From Acidobacteriota bacterium (lineage in GTDB: Bacteria > Acidobacteriota > Terriglobia > Terriglobales > Acidobacteriaceae), in the NCBI GenBank assembly GCA_021805955.1, contig JAJZDO010000130.1:1-5759 (forward strand): DNA of 5,759 nt, read 5' to 3'. A model generated the notes under the pieces. That model saw only the letters and a program-made list of their open reading frames with translations. It was not told the origin of the DNA and ran no database searches. This document shows, piece after piece, positions 1-4,005 of the stretch (within the stretch, counting starts at the first letter, position 1; every line of letters begins with the position of its first letter). The position numbers and the translations under genes were made by a program.

Positions 1-236
1 ACACCATTCCTCGCGAACGCATTGTGTTGGCGCAGACGCCGCAGGGATTTCGTTTTCGGCTGCTACGCCAGGCAATGGAAGCCGCCGAGGCAGATGGCTT
101 TACGGGCACGGACGAAGCCTCCCTGGTGGAGCGGCTGGGAATTGACGTTGCCGTCGTCCCGGGATCGCCCCGGAATTTGAAAATTACGCAGCCCGGAGAT
201 CTGGCGCTGGCCGAGTTCTATCTTCGCCAAGGCTGA
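1..236 (+). CDS. ispD: 2-C-methyl-D-erythritol 4-phosphate cytidylyltransferase, C-terminal part (5' end off window)
   Basis: This is the C-terminal end of IspD, the cytoplasmic enzyme that joins CTP and 2-C-methyl-D-erythritol 4-phosphate to give CDP-methylerythritol in the MEP isoprenoid pathway. The frame is open from the left edge (first full codon at 3) and reads TIPRERIVLAQTPQGF before ending at TGA 234-236. The family signatures present are the TPQ-F segment, the TDEASLVE stretch (usually TDDA-LVE), and NLKITQPGDLALAE (usually N-KIT-PEDL-lAE), in the right order and at the right distance from the C terminus. Roughly two thirds of the protein, including the N-terminal CTP-binding loop, lies outside the window. 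GTG 24 and other internal codons are not real starts, because the conserved sequence continues upstream of them. ispF follows on the same strand, as in many bacteria, but as a separate gene and not as an IspDF fusion. Confidence 0.93.
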   Translation, partial: TIPRERIVLAQTPQGFRFRLLRQAMEAAEADGFTGTDEASLVERLGIDVAVVPGSPRNLKITQPGDLALAEFYLRQG

Positions 237-447
237 AAATGCTCGAAAGACGTGTATTCTGCCTGAGGAAGGCCTGCATCGTTTCGTAAACGCGAAATTG
301 GCCGACACGCCCAGGAAGCAGTCTCAACCACCCGCTGCAGATCGTGACGGCGGAGATGGAACCCGGCCTCGAAACTGGGTCTCAGGCAAGCTCACGGATG
401 CAGTCGGCGCAGGGACGAGATTGCTTTCAGGAAGACCGCGAACCAAC
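237..447 (+). other. ispD-ispF spacer, open in the ispF frame
   Basis: There are 211 bases between the ispD stop and the first ispF ATG. The ispF frame has no stop from 181 onward, so a longer IspF starting at TTG 298 is formally possible. The 50 residues this would add are low-complexity and polar (APPR/DGGDGTRP-type) and match nothing in IspF, so I treat the stretch as non-coding. A purine-rich AGGAAG lies at 429-434, ahead of the ATG pair at 448/451. A weak inverted repeat TTTCG-N6-CGAAA lies at 282-297. I see no convincing sigma70 promoter, so co-transcription with ispD is likely. Confidence 0.5.
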
Positions 448-1053
448 ATGATGAGAATTGGATACGGCTGGGACTCCCACGCCTTCAAACCTGGTATTCC
501 GCTGAAGATAGGGGGTATCGCATTCGACCATCCCGCTGGCCTTGCCGGCCATTCCGACGGGGATGTTCTCTTGCACGCCATCACCGACGCGCTGCTGGGC
601 GCCGTGGCTGCCGGAGACATTGGCAGTTTTTTCCCGCCGGGCGACCCACGATGGAAGGATGCCGACTCGGCGGTTTTTCTGCAAACGGCGCTGGAGGAAA
701 TCCGCCATGCCGGTTATCGCATTGCCAACATCGATACAACGCTGGTCCTGGCCGCGCCGAAAATCGGACCCATGGCGGAAAAACTGCGCGAGCGCTTGGC
801 CGAGTTGCTGTCGATCGACCCCGGCGCCGTGGGCGTCAAGGCCAAAACTCCCGAAGGCCTGAATCAGGATGACGTGGCGGTTGCCCACGCCATCGTGCTG
901 CTGGAAAAACTGGATGACGATGCGTTGTTGGGACGGATGGCTGCGGCTGAGGAACCTCAAGTCCAGATGGATGAAGTCGTTCGCAAGCTGGTAGGCCGAA
1001 CGACCTCCGCGCAAACTCGTAAACCTGGATTCAATACCGACGATATCTCCTAA
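448..1053 (+). CDS. ispF: 2-C-methyl-D-erythritol 2,4-cyclodiphosphate synthase
   Basis: IspF converts CDP-methylerythritol 2-phosphate to methylerythritol 2,4-cyclodiphosphate with release of CMP. It is a cytoplasmic homotrimer with active sites at the subunit interfaces. Counting from ATG 451, the protein aligns with E. coli numbering for the metal ligands Asp8 and His10 (GYGWDSHAF) and His42 (LLHAITDALLGA). The HSDGDV motif, Asp56 in GDIG and Lys104 in AAPK are also kept. Two tandem ATGs (448, 451) are possible starts. The AGGAAG at 429-434 fits 448 slightly better; the homology fits either. Two oddities stand out. The C-terminal nucleotide loop reads KAKTPEGLNQDDVAVAHA, so the usual GRGEG stretch with Arg142 is absent (about three residues shorter). 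The chain also continues about 45 residues past the usual end, giving about 200 residues instead of about 160. The identity is secure; whether the variant has normal kinetics cannot be seen. The gene is convergent with the barrel gene that follows. Confidence 0.96.
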   Translation: MMRIGYGWDSHAFKPGIPLKIGGIAFDHPAGLAGHSDGDVLLHAITDALLGAVAAGDIGSFFPPGDPRWKDADSAVFLQTALEEIRHAGYRIANIDTTLVLAAPKIGPMAEKLRERLAELLSIDPGAVGVKAKTPEGLNQDDVAVAHAIVLLEKLDDDALLGRMAAAEEPQVQMDEVVRKLVGRTTSAQTRKPGFNTDDIS

Positions 1054-1113
1054 GCGGTCCGGTGGACGCGGGCAGTCGGCGTTATGAAGTTTTTCGGCTG
1101 GAGGGGATGCGGT

Positions 1114-1746
1114 TTAGAAGTGGTACGCGAAGCCGATCGCCGGCTCCGACATAATGTAGTGGCGATTCGTGGAGAGTCGGTTCAATCCAAAATTATTCGT
1201 CTTAAAGACCTGTCCGCGATATTGGACCCGCAGGTCCCAACTGGGGCTTAGCTGATACGCGACGCCGCCACCCGCGAGCACCGTCACGGATTCCGTTTGC
1301 TCGGTGTCGTACGTTGTCGTTCCGGGCTCGATCGGAGTGAAGTAAAGAAGGCCGCCGCCAACTTCAAGGAATGGATTGAACTTTTTGAAAGGGATGGTGC
1401 GCACGTACGCAAAGGTCGATTCCTGCATGCCGGTATAGATGCGCGCGCCTCCGTAGACGCCGCCCGCATTTGCGGTGAACTTGTTGGTGAAATGGCTATA
1501 GGAATAGTTGGCTTCCACAGCGCCATTGGGTGTAAGCAGATAGCGATATCCGAGGTAAAGGCCCGTCCCAAGCGTCGATTTTTGTTGGACAGGAGGAGTG
1601 GTTGGGCCAGTCGTGGTCCCCTCCACGTAGGGCTGGATGACGCCCATGAAGCTCACGTTCACTTCCTCCCGCATGCCCTTGTCCTGGGAGAATCCTATTC
1701 CCGCCAGCATTGGAAGCAGACACAGTAAAAAAAACAACTTCTTCAT
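1114..1746 (-). CDS. Small outer-membrane beta-barrel protein, paralog A
   Basis: This 210-residue protein is probably exported and inserted in the outer membrane. The signal peptide is MKKLFFLLCLLPMLAGIGFS, with likely cleavage before QDK. The rest shows alternating polar/hydrophobic strands rich in aromatic residues and Gly (YLGYRYLLTP, VEANYSYSHF, EVGGGLLYF, GGGVAYQLSPSWDLRVQYRG), and the chain ends in GFAYHF, a C-terminal Phe of the kind recognised by the BAM machinery. The size suggests an eight-stranded OmpW/OmpX-type barrel; no ligand can be inferred. The start at ATG 1746 is preferred over an in-frame upstream start at 1785 because it begins the signal peptide and has AGAGGT ten bases upstream. 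The gene lies 147 bases downstream of a clear paralog on the same strand and is convergent with ispF. I see no convincing terminator in the 60-base gap to ispF. Fold class is fairly sure, exact family is not. Confidence 0.85.
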   Translation of the reverse strand: MKKLFFLLCLLPMLAGIGFSQDKGMREEVNVSFMGVIQPYVEGTTTGPTTPPVQQKSTLGTGLYLGYRYLLTPNGAVEANYSYSHFTNKFTANAGGVYGGARIYTGMQESTFAYVRTIPFKKFNPFLEVGGGLLYFTPIEPGTTTYDTEQTESVTVLAGGGVAYQLSPSWDLRVQYRGQVFKTNNFGLNRLSTNRHYIMSEPAIGFAYHF

Positions 1747-1756
1747 TCGGTAGCAG

Positions 1757-1762
1757 ACCTCT
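1757..1762 (-). promoter_or_regulatory. Ribosome binding site of barrel gene A
   Basis: On the minus strand AGAGGT stands 10 bases before ATG 1746 and decides this start over the in-frame start 13 codons upstream. The leader from here to the ATG resembles the leader of the paralog (GAGGGG, 11 bases before ATG 2490), and both end in a TACCG-like stretch before ATGAAGAAG. The duplication therefore appears to include the leader. Confidence 0.65.
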
Positions 1763-1842
1763 GGTCGATCAATCTTCCCGTTCAATTCCCATTCGATTGC
1801 CGGGCCAATTTGAACTACATATCGTATCCGTCAAGCTTGCGT

Positions 1843-1857
1843 GCGGCGACTGGCCGC
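1843..1857 (-). other. GC-rich hairpin between the two barrel genes
   Basis: GCGGC and GCCGC form a perfect 5-bp stem with a 5-base loop, 36 bases past the stop of the upstream barrel gene. No T-run follows on either strand, so it is not a standard intrinsic terminator. It could mark a processing or pausing point between the two genes, or be chance in GC-rich DNA. On the same strand, TTGACG at about 1830-1835 could be a -35 box for the downstream gene, but no good -10 stands 16-18 bases after it. Confidence 0.3.
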
Positions 1858-1893
1858 GCCAGCGCAAACCACTCGATTGCCTCTTCGTTTCCA

Positions 1894-2490
1894 TTAGAAG
1901 TGATACGCGAAGCCAATCGCGGGCTGCTGCATGAGATACCAGCGGTTGGTGCCGAACTGCGGGAGCCCGAATTCCATTGATTTGAGCACTTCCCCGCGAT
2001 ACTCCACCCGCAAATCCCAACTGGGACTCAATTCATAGGCAATGCCGCCGGAAAATACCATCGCGGGCGCTCTCGTGCGCGTGCCAGCGTTGGTGGTCGT
2101 TCCCGTGTCATCTATTGGATCGAAGAGCAGCAAGCCCACGCCGGCCCCTGCAAACGGATTGAATTTTTTGTACACAAAACTGTGCACAAACTCGACCGAT
2201 CCTTCCTGCAGGGAGTTATGGAATCTTGCATTGGAGAATGGACCAACATACTTCATGTTCATTTGGGAATACTGGTAATTGCCCTCGAGCGCGCTGCTCG
2301 GTGTCAACATGAAACGGTACTCCAGCAGTGCGCCCTTGCCCCAGGTTGAGGTCTGGGTAACCGCGTTGCCCGTAATGATTGGCTGATAGGTGCTGATGAA
2401 GCTCATACTGGCGTCCTGCCGACTCTCCTGAGCAAACCCGATTGTCACCAGCGCGGGCAACAGACAAAACAAAAGAAACAACTTCTTCAT
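1894..2490 (-). CDS. Small outer-membrane beta-barrel protein, paralog B
   Basis: This 198-residue exported protein is clearly related to its downstream neighbour. Shared segments include MKKLF plus the signal peptide, YRFMLTPSSALEGNYQYS, KKFNPF, GLLLFDPID, GGIAYELSPSWDLRVEYRGE and the ending AIGFAYHF. Cleavage is expected before QES at residue 21. The C-terminal Phe and amphipathic strands point to an outer-membrane barrel of about eight strands. Aligned with the neighbour, it is shorter near the mature N terminus and differs most in the loop regions, as expected for surface loops. ATG 2490 is chosen because it opens the signal peptide and has GAGGGG 11 bases upstream. The reading frame stays open 47 codons further up, but that part has no signal-peptide character. 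It is separated from the Spy-like gene upstream by a terminator, so it probably has its own promoter in 2500-2660. Ligand and function unknown. Confidence 0.85.
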   Translation of the reverse strand: MKKLFLLFCLLPALVTIGFAQESRQDASMSFISTYQPIITGNAVTQTSTWGKGALLEYRFMLTPSSALEGNYQYSQMNMKYVGPFSNARFHNSLQEGSVEFVHSFVYKKFNPFAGAGVGLLLFDPIDDTGTTTNAGTRTRAPAMVFSGGIAYELSPSWDLRVEYRGEVLKSMEFGLPQFGTNRWYLMQQPAIGFAYHF

Positions 2491-2501
2491 GCGGTAATGA
2501 A

Positions 2502-2507
2502 CCCCTC
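2502..2507 (-). promoter_or_regulatory. Ribosome binding site of barrel gene B
   Basis: GAGGGG on the minus strand lies 11 bases before ATG 2490. It supports this start over the longer open frame reaching 2631. Confidence 0.6.
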
Positions 2508-2541
2508 GTCCGCCATCTTCACACGCAAACACGACGAACGC

Positions 2542-2553
2542 TTGCACGTGCAA
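2542..2553. promoter_or_regulatory. Perfect 12-bp palindrome upstream of barrel gene B
   Basis: TTGCACGTGCAA is a perfect dyad about 52 bases before the barrel B start, in its probable 5' leader or promoter. It could be an operator for a dimeric regulator. A 12-bp palindrome is expected about once by chance in a window of this size, so position is the only argument. There is no copy upstream of the paralog. Confidence 0.3.
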
Positions 2554-2589
2554 AGTTTGGTTTGGCTCTGACTCCGTAACCTGTTTCCA

Positions 2590-2595
2590 ATTGTA
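2590..2595 (-). promoter_or_regulatory. Candidate -10 box for barrel gene B
   Basis: TACAAT on the minus strand, about 100 bases before ATG 2490 and past the terminator of the Spy-like gene. It would start a transcript near 2583 that contains the palindrome at 2542-2553. No good -35 box stands 16-18 bases upstream; a CTGACA lies too close. Weak evidence. Confidence 0.25.
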
Positions 2596-2666
2596 CCTGT
2601 CAGGATGTTTCTTCGGCGGCGGGGACATCATTTTTCCATCGGCCCCGGATGAAATTGCACCGGTCC

Positions 2667-2703
2667 AAAAGAAGAAGGGCAGGGAGCGATGAGTTCCCTG
2701 CCC
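2667..2703 (-). terminator. Intrinsic terminator of the Spy-like gene
   Basis: Read on the minus strand, GGGCAGGGA (2703-2695) and TCCCTGCCC (2685-2677) form a perfect 9-bp GC-rich stem with a 9-base loop. They are followed at once by TTCTTCTTTT. The hairpin starts 26 bases after the stop of the Spy-like gene. There is no matching T-run for plus-strand transcription, so it works on the minus strand only. It separates the Spy-like unit from the two barrel genes. Confidence 0.85.
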
Positions 2704-2729
2704 GATTCGGCATACAATTTCGGTACTTT

Positions 2730-3224
2730 TTATAGTTGAGGAGGCGGCGGTGGCGCGCCTGCTCCCGAACCTGAACCCATGCCCGGCCCCATCATGCCCA
2801 TTCCACGACGGCGCTGCCGCATCCGCTGCTCAAACTGCTGCTTCTGGCTATCTGTCATCAGCGCTTCCAGCTTCTGATGGGTATCCATCATCGAGGCCCG
2901 CATCTTCTGGCGGCGCGTCTGGCGATCAAGTGAGCCATCGCTCCGAATCGCCGCCATTTGCTTGTGTTGGTCTCGCAGGATCGGCAGCATCTGCTTTTGC
3001 TGGTCCGGCGTCAGGTTCAACATTGTGGTGAGCTGTTGCAACTGTGCCTTGGGGCTTCGTGGGCCACCGCGACGCATGGGCATGCCGCCTTGCTGGGCCG
3101 GCATTCCCTGGGAGTTCGGCGGCGGGGTTGTGTCCTGGGCCTGCATCGCGGCGGGAACACAGAGGGCAATTCCTAGAATTGCGATCCCCGTGCTCATGAA
3201 GCTGACGACTGTACGACGATTCAT
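2730..3224 (-). CDS. Spy/CpxP-like periplasmic LTxxQ-motif protein, Met-rich
   Basis: This 164-residue secreted protein resembles the Spy/CpxP family, periplasmic helical proteins known in enterobacteria for ATP-independent chaperone action and envelope-stress feedback. The signal peptide spans residues 1 to about 29 (MNRRTVVSF... ending AMQA, then QDTTPPP). The helical core has two LTxxQ-type motifs, LTPDQ at 71-75 and MTDSQ at 123-127, joined by basic amphipathic helices. The mature part holds about 15 Met in about 135 residues, many in GMPM, RGMGMMGPGMG-type runs on both sides of the core. The tail is Gly/Pro-rich and ends PPPPPQL. Cys22 lies inside the signal peptide without a proper lipobox, so it is not a lipoprotein. 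ATG 3224 is chosen, with AAAGGA 11 bases upstream; an in-frame TTG two codons earlier (3230) is closer to that site and remains possible. A terminator follows. Family assignment is fairly safe; client or metal binding is inference. Confidence 0.82.
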   Translation of the reverse strand: MNRRTVVSFMSTGIAILGIALCVPAAMQAQDTTPPPNSQGMPAQQGGMPMRRGGPRSPKAQLQQLTTMLNLTPDQQKQMLPILRDQHKQMAAIRSDGSLDRQTRRQKMRASMMDTHQKLEALMTDSQKQQFEQRMRQRRRGMGMMGPGMGSGSGAGAPPPPPQL

Positions 3225-3235
3225 AATCAATCAAG

Positions 3236-3241
3236 TCCTTT
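3236..3241 (-). promoter_or_regulatory. Ribosome binding site of the Spy-like gene
   Basis: AAAGGA on the minus strand, 11 bases from ATG 3224 and 5 from TTG 3230. The spacing is wide for the ATG, leaving the TTG start (two more residues) as an alternative. The signal peptide is intact either way. Confidence 0.55.
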
Positions 3242-3293
3242 CGATGGGCGCGCACCGCGCAGCAACTGAACGCTTCCTGAACTGCATTGGGGA

Positions 3294-3533
3294 TCAGCGG
3301 CAAATCCGCGGGCTATCAAGGTAGACGCCATAGGAACGCTGGAAGTTGCGCAGCCAGCGAAGATTCCAGCGGCTGATGAGATAGATCGAAGAATGCAGCA
3401 CTCCGTGCGTGACGCGGCGATTTTGGCGCTTGTTGACCAGAGAGCAAACCGAAATCCGGTCTCGGCATCCAGATAGGACGCCGACCACAAGCGCGTTTCT
3501 CAGGGATTTTACGGACGGGGAATTTTCCGACAC
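3294..3533 (-). CDS. Possible small protein (79 aa), unrecognised
   Basis: This open frame with a GTG start at 3533 ends at TGA 3294-3296, 69 bases before the Spy-like ATG, so the two could be co-transcribed. I do not recognise the protein. Its second half is rich in Arg, Trp, Tyr and Leu (YLISRWNLRWLRNFQRSYGV). That half uses codons ending in G or C about 70 percent of the time by hand count (cgc, ctg, aac, ttc, cag, gtc, tac), which looks like real coding or a recently decayed gene end. The first half is less convincing. An AGGGTG-like ribosome binding site lies about 11 bases before the GTG. Against it: the start nearly abuts the divergent glutaredoxin-like ATG at 3551, there is no ATG, and there is no family match. 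It may be a real short gene, the remnant of a longer gene, or a chance open frame. Confidence 0.3.
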   Translation of the reverse strand: MSENSPSVKSLRNALVVGVLSGCRDRISVCSLVNKRQNRRVTHGVLHSSIYLISRWNLRWLRNFQRSYGVYLDSPRICR

Positions 3534-3538
3534 GCGTT

Positions 3539-3544
3539 TACAAT
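3539..3544 (+). promoter_or_regulatory. Candidate -10 box giving a leaderless glutaredoxin-like mRNA
   Basis: TACAAT followed by six bases (CACCCT) and then ATG 3551. With usual spacing, transcription would start on or next to the A of the ATG. There is no Shine-Dalgarno sequence upstream, which fits leaderless translation. No good -35 box stands 16-18 bases upstream. The same TACAAT-N6-ATG arrangement recurs at the next gene. Confidence 0.45.
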
Positions 3545-3550
3545 CACCCT

Positions 3551-3808
3551 ATGCACGACGTAGTGGTCTATTCGCGCAAGGGATGTCATCTCTGCGACAT
3601 CGTCAAGGAGACGCTTGCGCAAGTTCAGAGCGATGCCGACTTCCAATGGCGCGAGCTGGATATAGATGTGGACCCCCAGTTGCGCCAAAAATACAACGAT
3701 GAGGTGCCCGTTGTTTTCATCGACGGCCGCAAGGCGTTCAAGTACCGCATGGACGGACATCAGTTTCTGAGAGCATTGGCGGGAAGAGATCCTCAGAGCG
3801 AGGTTTGA
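3551..3808 (+). CDS. Glutaredoxin-like thiol-disulfide protein
   Basis: This 85-residue thioredoxin-fold protein belongs to the short glutaredoxin-like (DUF836-type) group. It starts with the first strand (HDVVVYSRK), followed by the redox motif Cys12-His-Leu-Cys15. The helix, WRELDID strand, cis-proline loop EVPVVFIDG (Pro53) and final helix (GHQFLRALAG) follow in the expected order. Length and layout are complete for this group. It would be cytoplasmic, with no signal peptide. The CHLC pair and the ELDIDVDPQL segment are typical of this small family; partner and physiological substrate are unknown. The start is the ATG directly before the first strand; no ribosome binding site is visible, and the upstream TACAAT suggests a leaderless message. 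The next gene follows 121 bases later on the same strand and encodes a cysteine-containing membrane-anchored protein. A functional link is speculative. Confidence 0.88.
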   Translation: MHDVVVYSRKGCHLCDIVKETLAQVQSDADFQWRELDIDVDPQLRQKYNDEVPVVFIDGRKAFKYRMDGHQFLRALAGRDPQSEV

Positions 3809-3845
3809 CCAAAGTTCAACGAGCGCATTGGCCTGATATCGCCGG

Positions 3846-3858
3846 TTGAGATTCTCAA
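3846..3858. promoter_or_regulatory. Short palindrome before the four-Cys protein gene
   Basis: TTGAGA-T-TCTCAA is a perfect dyad with one central base, 72 bases before ATG 3930. It could be an operator, or a small hairpin if transcribed from the glutaredoxin-like gene. No T-run follows on either strand, so it is not a terminator. It may be chance. Confidence 0.25.
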
Positions 3859-3908
3859 TCATCTGGCGTTAGGAAACACAGGCCGACTTGACGTGAGTGA
3901 TTCGATTT

Positions 3909-3914
3909 AAGGAG
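3909..3914 (+). promoter_or_regulatory. Strong Shine-Dalgarno out of step with the main gene
   Basis: AAGGAG is a near-ideal ribosome binding site. It stands 7 bases before ATG 3922, which opens a 27-codon frame ending at TAA 4003-4005. The ATG of the longer protein, in a different frame, is at 3930, 15 bases away. Either ribosomes use the longer spacing, or the short frame is translated and affects expression of the main gene. Confidence 0.5.
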
Positions 3915-3917
3915 CAA

Positions 3918-3923
3918 TACAAT
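3918..3923 (+). promoter_or_regulatory. Candidate -10 box giving a leaderless mRNA for the four-Cys protein
   Basis: TACAAT is followed by six bases (GCAATT) and ATG 3930, the same geometry as at 3539-3551. If used, the transcript would begin at the ATG and would lack the AAGGAG at 3909-3914 and the competing ATG at 3922. A TTGACG at 3888-3893 is 24 bases from the -10, too far for a normal promoter. Confidence 0.35.
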
Positions 3924-4005
3924 GCAATTATGCCTAAATCAAAGGCGGCCACGATGCCGCCAGTCAAGCAGCCCAAATCGTATCGAGGGCTGCTTGCTTT
4001 TCTAA
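3922..4005 (+). CDS. Possible 27-aa overlapping leader ORF
   Basis: ATG 3922 is 7 bases after AAGGAG and opens a frame of 27 codons to TAA 4003-4005. It lies in the +1 frame relative to, and inside, the start of the four-Cys gene. The predicted peptide (MQLCLNQRRP... GCLLF) resembles nothing I know and is basic and Cys-containing. The only argument is the optimal ribosome-binding-site spacing. If translated, it would compete with initiation at 3930. It may equally be an accident of where the start falls. Confidence 0.2.
   Translation: MQLCLNQRRPRCRQSSSPNRIEGCLLF

Larger units (their letters stand above)
1114..2490 (-). repeat. Tandem gene duplication (two barrel paralogs)
   Basis: The two genes are diverged direct copies. 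At the 3' ends, 1114-1140 and 1894-1920 agree at 25 of 27 bases, the differences being at 1123/1903 and 1135/1915. The 5' ends share the ATGAAGAAGTTGTTT start and similar leader and ribosome-binding-site spacing. The middle has diverged much more, so the duplication is old or the middle is under diversifying pressure, while the last strand is constrained. Confidence 0.8.
3231..3550. other. Divergent spacer between the Spy-like and glutaredoxin-like genes
   Basis: About 320 bases without a recognised gene. It should hold the promoters for both directions. On the minus side I see the Spy-like ribosome binding site and a short GCGCG-CAC-CGCGC hairpin (3248-3260), but no convincing promoter. On the plus side there is TACAAT at 3539-3544. 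A minus-strand reading frame (3294-3533) with coding-like codon use fills most of it and is listed separately. Confidence 0.5.

Noticed and set aside
298..447. N-terminal extension of IspF from TTG 298
   Set aside because: The frame is open, but the added residues are low-complexity, unrelated to IspF, and the family start MRIGYG-D-H coincides with ATG 448/451.
427..1014. Long minus-strand frame opposite ispF
   Set aside because: Antisense shadow of a well-conserved gene; no start signals or recognisable protein features.
1054..1113. Terminator in the ispF/barrel A convergent gap
   Set aside because: Only a 4-bp GTCC-GGT-GGAC hairpin and a wobble-containing stem around 1074-1100 exist. Neither is followed by a convincing T-run on the right strand.
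1297..1728. Plus-strand frame opposite barrel gene A
   Set aside because: Antisense shadow. The minus-strand product has a signal peptide, ribosome binding site and a paralog, while this frame is not preserved in that paralog.
3814..3872. Integron attC-like site between the glutaredoxin-like and four-Cys genes
   Set aside because: GTTCAAC fits the RYYYAAC box and GGCGTTAGG resembles the GTTRRRY box about 59 bases later. The inner arms do not pair beyond ATTG/CAAT, the last base of the second box does not fit, and there is no matching site after the four-Cys gene.
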